From the NCBI GenBank assembly GCA_954871525.1, contig OX940870.1:16213501-16277500 (forward strand): DNA of 64,000 bases, read 5' to 3'. Each line of letters starts with the position of its first letter. Position 1 is the stretch's first letter. The position numbers and the translations under genes were made by a program. This stretch comes from Parietaria judaica (Eukaryota; Streptophyta; Magnoliopsida; Rosales; Urticaceae). Below the pieces are notes generated by a model. That model saw nothing but the letters and a program-made list of their open reading frames with translations, was not told the origin of the DNA and searched no databases. Shown one piece after another: positions 1 through 11,179 of the stretch.

Positions 1-109
1 GTATCTCTATCGGAAATTATCACTAAGCATTACAAACGAAGTAGATTCACGAGTCCCGGGTTTTCGGGAAGTGAAAACTCTTAACATAGTTTTTTTCTTT
101 CTCTTGCAG

Positions 110-2396
110 TTTCCTTACGTGTGGAACCTGCAAAGCCAGTGGAAAATCCACTGATTCAGGAGGCTTCACCACCTTCTTTTAGTCAGGTAAAACTGCAAAT
201 ACAAATAGAATAATGTTGACAAATCTGCAATATCTTTGTGCATGTTTAGTCTATTGTCAGTAGATTTTGAATTATAGTGGTTCGATTCCAATGTGTGTCC
301 GAAATAGGCAATGGCTTCGTGTCCGAAGGCTGACATCGAAAATCTGAAGGACTTGCTGCATCAGGAGAATCTTTACTTGATCACTCAGGTAGCGATACAC
401 GCTAATTGTTAATTAACCGGAGGTTTATATAGTCAACCGGTAGTGTTGATGTCCGAAATTGCTAATTGATTTTTCATTAAGAAAGAACTCACGGAAACGA
501 CTATAAATTAGGAAGGCGAGCAAGGAAGGTTACCGGTACTGGTTGTGAGCTTGAAGGAAGAGAGTGAAAGGAAAAGACCAGCAATTGTTTTTCTGCATAG
601 CACCAACAAGTGCAAAGAGTGGGTGACACCCTTGCTTGAGGTAAGATTTCAGGTTGAGTTTCATTGAGATGATTTTTCAGGAGAATTCTTTCTCGATAGT
701 GATATTTAATTCTTGTTATAGGCGTATGCTTCAAGAGGTTACATCGCCGTTGCAATTGATTCCCGCTACCATGGTGAACGCGCCACCACCAAAACCACCT
801 ATAGAGATGTATATCCACTATATTTTTGAATGAGAAAATAACCTTTTATATGTCTTAAAGTATCATCAATAATCTGGCTTTTATTTGATTATTACAGGCT
901 CTCGTCTCCGCATGGAAGCAAGGAGATACCATGCCGTTCATATTCGACACGGTAAATTTCCATCTCCTTCATTGTGAAAACCAGATGGTACCTTCATTGT
1001 TTATTTCTTTGTTTTAAATTATTATGTATTAATGAAGATATATAAATTTGATTTAATATTGATAAAGGTATGTAACTGAGTATACCGTATACGCATATGA
1101 ATTAAATAAATTAAATTATAATTATGAATGTCACACTGATATTTTAGTCATTCTGATTAGTAAAAACACAAGGTCCGAATATTTTCAGGTATGGGACTTG
1201 ATGAAACTGGCAGATTATCTAACAGAGAGGAAGGATATAGACTCCAACAGAATTGGAATCACTGGTGAATCACTTGGAGGTTTGGGGCTTCAGATCTTCA
1301 TGCAAAATTAAGAATAGAAAAAATGATACCAATAATTTTTTTAATACATTAAATAATATCTTTATCTTTATTTTGTGTGGCTCAGGCATGCATGCATGTT
1401 TTGCTGCGTTTGCTGATGTACGCTATGCGGTGGTTGCGCCCATTATTGGCGTTCAGGTACCGACTAAGTTAATCTGTTATAAAATAGTCCGGTTCTGTAT
1501 CGATAAAACTAAACAAATCTTCATTAAAAAAATCGATAGGGTTTTCGATGGGCTATAGAGAACGACCAGTGGCAAGCGCGTGTAGACAGCATTAAACCCG
1601 TTTTCGAGGGTAAGAGAAGCCCAACATTATATGATGTAACAAATATTATGGTTAATGTGTTTTGATTATCGGTTTGGTTTCTATCAGAGAATTCAAGTAC
1701 TAATTTGTTGAACTAGTATCATTTCTTTCTGATATATACTTCCAACTCTTGTTATGTTTGATCAGAAGCACGGATCGACTTAGGGAAGCGTGAGATCGAT
1801 AAAGAGGTGGTGCAGAAGGTAAAACTCTAGGTCGAACTTGCATAAAAGTAATGTTTTTCGTGATCGACTTATTTTATAATCACAATCTTTAAAAACACAT
1901 GTAATTGTATTCAAAAAAATTACCATACTTTTGAATGTCCAAGCAGGTGTGGGATCGGATTGCTCCGGGTTTGGCATCCAAGTTCGACGCTCCTTACTCA
2001 GTTGTGGCCATTTCACCGCGTCCGCTGCTCATTCTAAACGGTGAAACTCTGTTTATTGATTAAGTTTGTGTGAGCTTAGATGATGGTTTGAGTGAGTTTT
2101 AGCCGTTGGCGTCGAATTATTACAGGTGCGGAAGATCCCCGGTGCCCAGTAGCGGGGTTAGAGGATGCCATTACACGAACACACAAAGCTTACGAAGCTG
2201 CCAACTGCTCAGATAACTTTAAGGTATAAGAAAAATTGATAATTTATTGAATGACTTGAATTTGGTGAAGGAATTTGTTGATGAATTGCTTGTAATGATA
2301 TAGTTCAAGGCGCAAGAGGGGATCAAACATCAAATGACGTCGGAGATGGTCATAGAAGCCAGCGACTGGTTTGACAAGTTTCTCATCTCATCCTGA
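110..2396 (+). CDS. Alpha/beta-hydrolase family protein, 5' end outside the window (12 exons visible)
   Basis: Twelve exons join in phase: 110-186, 308-388, 512-640, 722-808, 898-951, 1189-1279, 1386-1456, 1540-1609, 1766-1818, 1947-2040, 2126-2223 and 2304-2396 (stop TGA). All introns are GT-AG. The first visible exon enters in phase 2, so at least one exon lies before base 1. Exon 3 reads RPAIVFLHSTNKCKEW and exon 4 AIDSRYHGER, the usual oxyanion-loop and strand regions. The nucleophile elbow GESLGG spans the exon 6/7 junction. The acid Asp is probably in GAEDPRCP (exon 11) and the His in GIKHQMT (exon 12), giving a complete Ser-Asp-His triad in the expected order. I see no membrane segment in the visible part. 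This matches the soluble plant serine-hydrolase type often annotated only as alpha/beta-hydrolase superfamily. The substrate cannot be told from sequence. It converges on PEX4, whose stop lies about 0.8 kb downstream. Confidence 0.9.
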
Positions 2397-3229
2397 ACAT
2401 TTTCTTATCATGTGTCGTGGGTTTGTGCACGTGCTTTAATTAATTCATTCAACTCATGTTTGTATGTTTGTTGTAATGTATGTATGTTATGCTAAAGGGC
2501 CACCATTTTGCCCCTAATAAATTACATTTTCGTTTTCCATAATTACGAAGAGAACGAGAATGGAGCTCCCCAAATAGCCCTATACCCCGCAACGACATTA
2601 ATTTTATCGGTTTCTCAATAAGCAACGGATTTATCAATGACTTTTTTCACGAGTAATAATATTTATGGATTCTCTTTATAGGATAATATATAGATTATAT
2701 AGAAATTGTAAGAAATGCCCATTATGTGTCAAAGGTTAAAGAAAAATGCCTATGTGTGAGAGTAAAAAATACACATAGTGGGCATTTTTCTTAAACCTTT
2801 GACACAAAATGGACATTTTTTAAAATAACCCTAGATTATATTAAGAATCCATTTAAGTTAAATCCCCACGCCACCAGAGAATTGAACTCGCAATACGCAT
2901 TCACCTTGTCACTTTACCGTCAAATGTTTATCCGAAAACATGTAAATAAAACGATTAATAAGGATCATTTTCCCTAACTTCCGATTAGTGAATATTTGAT
3001 GATTTTTCAATTAAAAAAAAAAACTCGATCTTTAGTACAAGGTCCAATAGTGTAAACATTGGGAATTAATAGCACGAAAGTGTGATAAATTTATTGGTAT
3101 TGAAAACTCGCGAATTTAGGCTAATGAAGTTTACAGCACGAGAGGCCCATGTGAGAGCCATTGTTGAACATTTCCAATTTTCCTACACATGTTACAAATT
3201 GCAAAGAAAGGGTAAAATAGGAATGAGGA
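2397..3229. other. Convergent intergenic region between the hydrolase and PEX4
   Basis: This holds the 3' UTRs of both genes. A poly(A)-signal-like TAATAAAT lies near 2515 on the + strand. Apart from the hairpin at 2708-2823 I see only AT-rich unique-looking sequence and no coding signal. Confidence 0.5.
2708..2823. repeat. Short hairpin element (about 50-bp inverted arms), MITE-like
   Basis: The left arm (about 2708-2757) and the right arm (about 2770-2823) are imperfect reverse complements around a loop of about 12 bp. Both arms contain GTGTCAAAGGTT and AGAAAAATGCC when read outward to inward. It lies about 300 bp past the hydrolase stop. Arms this similar suggest a small foldback or MITE-type insertion, but I could not define a target duplication. 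Confidence 0.6.
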
Positions 3230-5638
3230 TTATCCTTTTTTGGGCATAGCAGCGAGCCTAGTGTACATCCTGGCCATTGACTGGTATCCTCTTATATCCC
3301 CTGATCGCAGAAGATTACCTATAACACTCACAAGTTCATATCAACTAATCATTGATTTGAAAAAAGTAACCTCTATAAATTAATACTGTTGGAACCGGCA
3401 TAAATTATTATCATATCAGATTATTAATTAACATATAAATTAATCATTTATTAATTTATACATCAATGAAGAAATTTTGTATTAATCAGCTATGATTATA
3501 TAAACATCTTTACTAACAAAAAATAATTTCAATTTATTATATCGAGAATATTATTAAAGTATCAATATTAAAATTACTATAGAATCATATTTTTAAGAAG
3601 ACCACATGATTATGATGTAATGTTATCTTCTTATGCAATGTGATTTCATAGTTATGTATGTTATATTTTATTTATAAGTATTTATGTAAATTTTTTATAT
3701 TGAATTATTAATTTATATATCACTTGGGACCTATATACTTTCTAAAAAAAAATATTATCTTATAAAATTTAGCGAATTATTAATTTAGCTAGTTAGCCCC
3801 AAATCGGGACCGGACAAAAATATTATTTAATCACGACTATTAATTTATCGAGTATTTTTTATTTATTTATAGAGGTTCTACCGTAATAAGAAAAGAGACT
3901 TGACTTAAGTCCCTGACTCCAATCTAGAGTCTAAAGTTGATATTAACATAATACCGCTTCGACTATAAGTGGAATCCGTTTTACCCGTTTCGACTTCGGA
4001 GTGCCAAGCATTTTTATTCGATATTTTGGGAACTACACACAGAGGAAGTGGAGGGGTCGAGATCCTTTCAGAATGGGGCTTCTATGTAATTGGCGTTTAT
4101 AGGGTTAATTTATCCTACCTGTCATATTGTTTCCGTTTTCTCTATTTCTCCTTAATTGTAACAATTTACGATCGTAGTGACATTCATCTCCGCTGCCTGA
4201 GGTTTTCTTCCCAAATTGAGTTTGCACATAAAATTCATGCCTCGTTTACACTTTACTTTGGTTGCTAAGTTTGATTTTGATTTTAATTTATAACAATATC
4301 TAGGTTAAGAGAGGTTCAGTAAGAGCAACAGCCGAGGACTAAAGCTATTCTTCAACAATTGGAAAATGCCTCAGTATCCTCAAGAGGCTTCAATGTGGAA
4401 TGATTACGTTACGTAATTTACGCAGTACTATTTTCTACTGTCATTTTAGGAGGGAAATCCAAATTTAATCATGAGTGATGATAAGTCAAGGCTTATCTAG
4501 TTAATCTCTGGGACCTATTATGCGCCAAATCTTAGCGAAAGTTGTTAATTATATTATAGTACCTGAGTCACAGTTGAGAGGACTGTCGGCCTCTGGATGG
4601 GCCATTAAAGCAATAATGGCTCTGCAAACAGATTGGAGTGTCCAAGCCGGACTCCATGCGTTCTTCAAGATATCAAGGCAAATTTCTCCCGTCTACAACG
4701 ACATAGTTCAAAAAGGAAGAACGTAAGAGAACCATTGGACGAGTATTTCAACAAAAGCGAAACCTCTGATTCAGCTTTCTTTACACCAATTAATCGAATC
4801 AAATTTAGATCATTCTTCCATTAATCTTCGAACACTCCCACTAGATATTATATTTTCCAGAGTTTATGCTTCACCAGACTTGGGTCCAAGACTCTGGTAT
4901 CTGTTAATAAGTTTTTTATAACAGCTTTTCTGAATTCTTTAAGTGTGAGAAAATTTGCATGATTATAGCTTCATCGGAATCTTAGAACGATAAGCTCAAG
5001 CTCACATCACATAACCAAAACAAGGAAAGTACATATTTGAACAACTCATGACCTTGACAGTTGACAATCCTAGTCAATGCTCTGCTCATTCTTTGTATAA
5101 GCAGAAACTAACTATATAAAAGAAAAATATAGCAAACCATACAACATCTATGCAGTACGTACCTTAAAGTGTACATTAGGATGGAAGATTTTGGTCAAGA
5201 ACCGCACTAGTGGGGGTTGCAACGGATACTGCTCCGGGACTGTAAAGGCGAGCTGGAATACACCGCCATCGAACGGAGTCTCCGAAGGTCCCTGAATCAC
5301 AAAGATACAGAGTTTAAAAATTACAGGTAAGGGCACGATAAAAGGCTCAGCTCTTGTAAGATTCACAAGCTAACCTTGATAAGGGCAGTCCACTTGAAGA
5401 TGTTGTTGTCGTCACAAGACAGCTGAATATCCGGATCGGCGACTTTCTCTCGTTGAACCTCTTTGTATTCCTTGAAAAGCCTCGCTCTCGATGCCTACAT
5501 AACATGTTTAAAACTCTCATACACCAACAGCGCAAAACTCATTCGAAGTCTCTTAAGCTTGAAGAACTGAAGCAATTTACTAAATCAAAACACAAAAGCA
5601 AAGAAAGTAACAGCTGAAACGTAATAGCGAACCTGCAT
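3230..5638 (-). CDS. PEX4: PEX4 (UBC21-type) peroxisomal ubiquitin-conjugating enzyme E2
   Basis: Five coding exons on the minus strand join in phase: 5633-5638 (ATGCAG only), 5375-5494, 5163-5291, 4563-4692 and 3230-3318. They give 157 aa, the known plant PEX4 length. The protein starts MQASRARLFKEYKEVQ. It has the E2 HPN motif (KIFHPNVHFK), the catalytic Cys in GEICLDILK and the C-terminal end RLAAMPKKG. The family is tethered to peroxisomes by PEX22 and ubiquitinates the PTS1 receptor PEX5 so that it can be recycled; this role is inferred from the family. The start codon exon contributes only two residues before the first intron. The 5' UTR probably begins near 6350, with a leader intron (donor after about 6283, acceptor near 5703); that part is inference. 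The last intron (3319-4562) is 1.24 kb, far longer than the others, because a transposon relic sits in it. Confidence 0.95.
3369..3878. mobile_element. Non-autonomous DNA-transposon relic in the last PEX4 intron
   Basis: The segment is bounded by inverted AACCTCTATAAAT (3369-3381) and ATTTATAGAGGTT (ending 3878), followed by CTACCGTA. Inside are the motifs TAATTTATCGAG and CGGGACCGGACAAAAATAT. The same motifs in the same order occur at 21070-21233 in another gene's intron. No coding sequence is present. I infer a short terminal-inverted-repeat element but cannot assign its superfamily. The rest of the intron (3890-4560) shows nothing that I recognise. Confidence 0.6.
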
Positions 5639-5806
5639 TGTTCTTGGTACTTGATAATCTACTAACCCTCAAATCTCAGACAATGAACTTAAGCCAAATA
5701 ACTGCACAAATTCATACAGATAAACATTAGATAATCCCATGTACTACATGACTCTCAATGCAAGAGTACAAGAAAAGAAAGCCTTTTGTTCCTTCCTCTC
5801 ACTGGA

Positions 5807-6238
5807 CCATGATTTCCAGATTCCCATAAACATCATGGTTGAAAAATTGAATCTTCTACGAAAGTCACGATCGTTACAAACCAATGTTCTTCCGGAATTA
5901 ATAACAAGAGAGGAAGATCGAAAAAAAAAATCAATCAACCGATGATGATTCGAAATCCCCAAACTGGCAGAAGGTAGGAGACAAACTACGAATCCGAAAG
6001 AAGAAAAAAAATGCCATGATTTCCAGATTCCCCGAAACTTCATGGTTGGAAAATCATTAAAAAAACTGACGAAAATCACGATCGCTAAAAAACAATGTTC
6101 TTCTGCCGAAAATCAATAACAAGAGAGGGAGATTGAAAACAAATTCAATCAACTGATGAAGATTGGAAATCCCCAAACTGGCGGAGAAGGTAGGAGATTT
6201 CTCAGGCAAACGAAGTAGGAATCCGAAGGAGAAAAAGG
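5807..6238. repeat. Direct tandem duplication (about 210-bp unit) upstream of PEX4
   Basis: Unit 1 starts at 5807 and unit 2 at 6014. Each unit opens with CCATGATTTCCAGATTCCC and carries, in the same order, CACGATCG, AATGTTCTTC, AATAACAAGAGAGG and AAATCCCCAAACTGGC. The units differ by scattered substitutions and small indels. They lie between the PEX4 start codon and the pyrimidine/purine-rich leader near 6300, so they probably lie in the 5' UTR intron. Short open frames across both units are by-products and not genes. Confidence 0.8.
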
Positions 6239-6390
6239 GAATCACCATGAAGATCCAGAGGTAGTGAAAGCAATTGGGTACCTGGTAATCGCGAATTGAG
6301 AGAGAGAGATAAGAGACTTCTTCGATTGTTCGAAGACTGAAATAGAAGCTTCATTCGCGGGGTTTTGTCGCCTGCCCCGCAGCCCAGGGT

Positions 6391-7711
6391 AAAAACCAAG
6401 ATAATATATTATATGTAATATCAAAAAGAAATATATGTATATCTTTTAGTTTTTGTAAATTTTTTAAAATCAATACCAATAGAATCGGTTTAATTTTATG
6501 ATATAACGTCAAACTGATAAGTAGCAAAAATAATATTTATGATTAAAATTAATTAAGTTTTAAGATAATTTTTCTTTTTCCATGATGTCATATAGTATTG
6601 GGGTTAAGTACTCTACATTTTCTCTAGTCTTTTTAGTTTCACAATAAAATAGAAATAAATCAATCTTCGAAGTTTATTTAAAATCATTGAACAATTCTGC
6701 TCAAATATTGTTTAAAACTTTTTTTGTCCGCGTTTCAACGGACAACAAGAATCCAGGCCGCGTGTGTAGTCGTTGATGGGACTGAGATTCCCGGCCCAAT
6801 ACACCTCAGAGTTGTCATCTGGATGGTGGCCAAGCACGTAAGCGTTGATGGGAATTGATGTCCATGTTTTTTAGGGACGACAAGAATCCCAGCCGCATGT
6901 TCGATCCCGAGCCAGACCCGGTGACCGCACGATGGGCGTGGGGGGTTTATTTATTGTTATGGTTGTGCCTGCCTAGTTAGTTACGGCTCTTCCTAAGTAC
7001 CATATTTCAAGGATCAAGTCGTTACGTAGTTTGATTTTAGGTGGCGAATGAGGGTTAGTGGATATAGTGTTGCTAGATCCGCTAATAGTCCATGTTGGTT
7101 TTAGGCAGAACCTTAGGTAAAATATGAAGGCGCCTGGGCGAATTTTTCTAATAGAATAGCCCGCAAGTGGAGCAGAGCTTCGGTAAGACGGAGGTGTGTT
7201 GCCTAATTCGTCGCGAAGACCGACTCGCGAGGTGCGCAGAGCTTCGGTAGGATGAAGGTGCGTCGCCTTAACCATCTAAGGGACCGGCAATATATGTGGG
7301 CAGTGTTTCGCTAAGACGAAGGCACGGTATCTATATCGTCGTGGAGACCGATTAGCTAGGTGGGAGAGCTTCATGTGAAGTTACAACACCTTTGTTTGCG
7401 AAGTGTGGGTAGAGCTTCGACGAGGCAAAGTTACACTTTCTTTTTACCCCGACACTTAGTTGATGTGCCCGGGGCCTTCTGAGTTCCTCCTTGATGTGGC
7501 TAAGGATAACTCGGCCTCACTTGTTGGGATGGCTTCCATAGCCTTCCTTAGAAATGTGTTGCACAAGGCAGGATGTTGGTCGAAATCTCACCTGACTGTG
7601 TGGTTGAAGTCGGCTTTTGGAGGGTGCTTTGGGAGTGCGACCAAAACCTCCCTTGGGGATGGTGAGGAATCGATATTTTGGTGGTGAAAGGGGGCTCTTG
7701 GTAGTTGAAAT
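6391..7711. other. Gene-free region with degenerate repeated motifs
   Basis: The stretch 6391-6720 is AT-rich with nothing recognisable. From about 6730 the composition becomes GC-richer, and similar phrases recur: GACAACAAGAATCC near 6743 and GACGACAAGAATCCC near 6877. Between 7150 and 7440 a motif of the type GAGCTTCGGTAAGACG plus a partner GACCGACTCGCGAGG recurs with drift. The open frame at 7460-7687 has no recognisable protein features. This looks like old transposon remains, but I cannot name the family. Confidence 0.4.
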
Positions 7712-10700
7712 TGTTGGACATACTTGATATATGCGCCCTCTATTCATATGTTAATTCTAAATATATAAGATCTTGGTCATTTTCCTTTAAATGAATAGTT
7801 CTTATTAATGAAAATCTTATATAGTTATCTACTTTATTATATCAATAAATTGAATGTTTGATTTGTAGTTCTTTACTTTACATTTGTGTTATGTTATCAC
7901 ACTGAGTATATGTGAAGAGGTTTGACAAGCACATAAAAGATCTTAAATTAGTCCATATCCTAGATTAAATACTGGGAACATCATATCGAGAAAGACTATT
8001 GATGGACTCAATCACACATTTGTGAGGTGATTTATCACCGGATCATAGTGTTGTTCTGCATTGTTGAACTCATCAGGTATGAAGTATCTTATTATTTTAA
8101 ATCATCACATAAGTCTGTCAGTGATGAAAGTAAGATAAAGTTCTAATGATGATCGAATGGAATCGGTTAATATGCCCTCTATTCATATACTAATCTCGTT
8201 GCATAAGACTATGGTTGTCTTTCCTTTAAAGAATATATATCTTATTATAGCTAGTCATATATAGTTATATTTGAGATATTATAAAAATATTTCGTCCCAA
8301 AGTTCTATATGTTTTGCAATTATGCTCTGTCATCACACAGAGTCCATGTGAGGAGGTTTAACGAGCATAAAGTTAATAACTTAAAGCTATGTCCATAGTC
8401 TAGATTAAAAAGTGTGAGCTTCTAATCGTGAACGACTATTAATGAACTCAAACACTACAGGTGATGGTCTATTACCGGATCTGGCGCTGGTCTTGCACCT
8501 TTGAGACCACTAGGTTCTAGAGTGTCTCCATACTGGACACAGCTTAGGAAAGTGAAATTTTGATATTTGAATTTTATCCCTGCACATTTCTTAGATTTTG
8601 GGAAATCAAATTCTATGAATTTATCATTTTGAATCGCAACATTCTGATGGAAGATGCGAGAGTTATGGTCAAAACAATTTTTCGGTTGAAGCCGAAATAG
8701 GGTTTGTTTTAACCTGCGAATTTAAATAAAATTAAACACGAGATTTTATTCCCGGTGTATTTAATTAATTATATAATTTTAATTATTAGATTTCATTATT
8801 AATATTTATTATTAATAATTAATTATGATTAAATAGATTCATAACCTGAAAACCAGAAGAAAAAAAATTGCCATCTCTCTCTACCCCTGCGAATTCGGCC
8901 AGAGTGCTAGTCAAGCTCTCGGTTCAAGCTTTGAAGGTTTCGTGATCATCCATTGAGCCCACGCATCCTAACGATCTAGTTCCGGAGAATACATTGGAAG
9001 ACTAGTCGCAGGAATCAGTGACACTAAAATAACAACAGAGAAGCTGGGATTTGCAGGAGTTGTTCAGACTCAGATATCAGAGTGCACAGCAGGAAACATG
9101 AATCTGGTATGTACATGTTTATTGATTTAAAAATTGTCTATAATTGATCAAACCGTAATCGAATTTCAAATTAGATAATGAATTAATAAAATCGAGTGAT
9201 AAAAGATCCGGGACAGTTAAATTAATTTTTGGGATTTCGTAAACCAAATAGGGTAATAGGGAATTTTGGTATGGGACTCTGTTCCCAGTTTAAATCGTAA
9301 GGGTTACCCTACGCGTTTATGTGAATCTGACAACAATTAATATTCCGCATTAAAAAAAAAGTCATGGGATCGGTCTAGATCTAAACATCATGAACTTGTA
9401 CAATTCAACTTAAATGGTCTTTATTTTAATGGTTAAAGATTATGAGCGTATTCCCAACATTATCATTTTGGGATCAAACAGTTGGCTGGGATAAGTTGCA
9501 TGACTAAAGATATGGATTACAAGTTTATGATTTCCTTATTATGATTTGTGGGAAAAAAAAATAAGTACTCATGATGAGCTCAACAGATTCAAAACCCTTT
9601 GGGTAAGTAGTTTGTAATAATCATATATTAAGGTAGTGTCGTCAAATGGGCAGAACAATAATTTTAGCTCTTTTGTTAAGAATCATAAGAATACGAAAAC
9701 CTGGATTCTAATAATATAATTGTATCAATAGAAACCTGTGATTGGGAAGATATAATCAACACGTACTAAAGAGTTCAGTTTCGAGCTATAGTGGAATGTA
9801 ACCGAAGTAGGTGAAAGTTCTTCTAGCTTAAGTACATATGTCCATTTGTCCCATTTATAACTCCACAGGAATTAAATTGCATTTGTTATGTTTATTATGT
9901 ATTAAACGTAGAACAGATCCAATCAGAATTGATTCGTGAATGTTGTCATGAAATCGCTAATTACCTTAATGTGGAAAAAGTACTAAGGTTTTGGTGAAAA
10001 ACAAAAACTGATAAAGATGATTGAATTTATTTCTTTGACACCTTTAGGGTTGCAGGAAATTAAATTCTGATGCATTTATATTTTTTGAATCGTGTCATTC
10101 TGATACACATTTTGAGATTTATGGCCAAAACAATTTTCGACTAAGGTCAAAATTGTCAATATTATGTAAATTGAAAATGAGATAATATTAAATATTTGAT
10201 TGAATTCCAAGAATATTTAATAAAGATAAATATTAGTATAGTTTTAATTATTGGATTGGGTTATCAATATTTTTCATTAACAATTAATTAACAATTAATA
10301 GATTTATATTAATATTATTTATTGAAAATATTTTTTGAGTTATTTTAAAAATAACAATTTTTTAATCTTAAAAATAATGTTTGATTTAGTTTTTAAATCA
10401 TATGTGATATTTTTTTGAAAAGATTTAATATTGGATTTATTCTTATTTGATTTAATTAGTTAAATTAAATCTTTTTAAAAGATTCAAATCTTTGAGTGAA
10501 TATCTCCAAGTGGATGAGGGAGTTTATCAAACGTGGTTGAGGAAGTTTCTTATAAACATGAGAGCCTAAAAACCACAAAACACACTCCTCCTCTCTAGAG
10601 AAAATTACCCCATCTCTCTATTAGTCTCTGAAAATTTCCCTAGGGAATTGTTTCCACGGTTTTGCTTTAAGGCTTAGTGGTTATTCACTGGGAGCCCACT

Positions 10701-11179
10701 CATTCTCGTGATCAAGTTACGGAGAATATATCAGAAGACCTTTGAGAGATATCTTCTTAATAGAAATCGCATAGAGCATGGAAATGCAAATCTTGAAGAT
10801 CAAAATCAGAGTGCGCAGACAGAATCTTCAAACTGTCACGTACACGTTTTTATGTTTATCGATTACGATGTTATTTATTTTTACTCATGGCTCAACTAAA
10901 ATCAAGTTATAAAGTGTTGAAAATTATTAGAAAGTTACTTTATCATATGATCGAGCAAAATTAATTTTTTGTGTTGTGTGCACCGAATGGGGTAACATAG
11001 ATTATTGGTATGAGACTCTAATCCTCGTTAAAATATTTATAAATGGTTACCCCACACGTGTGGCATGACAGACATAAATTAAATTTCTAAGGATTTTTTT
11101 TGTTTTTTGTTTTTGTAAATCGATCCTCACGAGGGAGTACTCTTTTAACTTCACGAAACTCTACCCTATACTCCCAACA
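7712..11179 (+). mobile_element. LTR of family Z (copy Z1a), split by a second shortened copy
   Basis: It starts with TGTTGGACATACTTG and runs collinear with the copy at 61623-63781 and, reversed, with 34346-36547. Shared landmarks include TATGCGCCCTCTATTCATATG-like openings, TCACACTGAG, GAACGACTATTGATGAACT and GGTATGAAGT. Near 8171 the sequence jumps back to the start of the same LTR (Z1b), and the first copy resumes near 9387. The apparent right end is CCCAACA at 11179. No primer-binding site follows, and no target duplication was found, so the right limit is uncertain. It has no coding content. Confidence 0.65.
8171..9386 (+). mobile_element. Shortened family Z LTR copy (Z1b) nested in Z1a
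   Basis: From 8171 the family Z opening (ATGCCCTCTATTCATAT) repeats, followed by the same landmarks as Z1a. The copy lacks a central block: after TCTCCATACTGGACACAGC near 8541 it passes directly to sequence that lies more than 600 bp further on in the full copy. After about 9387 the interrupted Z1a continues (AACTTAAATGGTCTTT). The limits are approximate because the terminal dinucleotides are degraded. Confidence 0.55.

Noticed and set aside
275..300. tRNA B-box-like GGTTCGATTCC
   Set aside because: It lies in an intron of the hydrolase gene, with no A box and no cloverleaf around it.
1540..1560. Start of hydrolase exon 8 at 1559 or 1561
   Set aside because: Starting at 1540 gives GFRWAIENDQW in frame, which fits the family. 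The later acceptors lose these residues or break the phase.
4520..4824. Two + strand open frames
   Set aside because: They are antisense to the PEX4 exon that carries the catalytic Cys.
5744..6399. Overlapping minus-strand frames upstream of PEX4
   Set aside because: They run through the tandem duplication and have repetitive, low-complexity translations without family features.
7460..7747. Open frames on both strands after the degenerate array
   Set aside because: They lack recognisable motifs, Kozak-like context or a splice structure. The sequence appears to be decayed repeat DNA.
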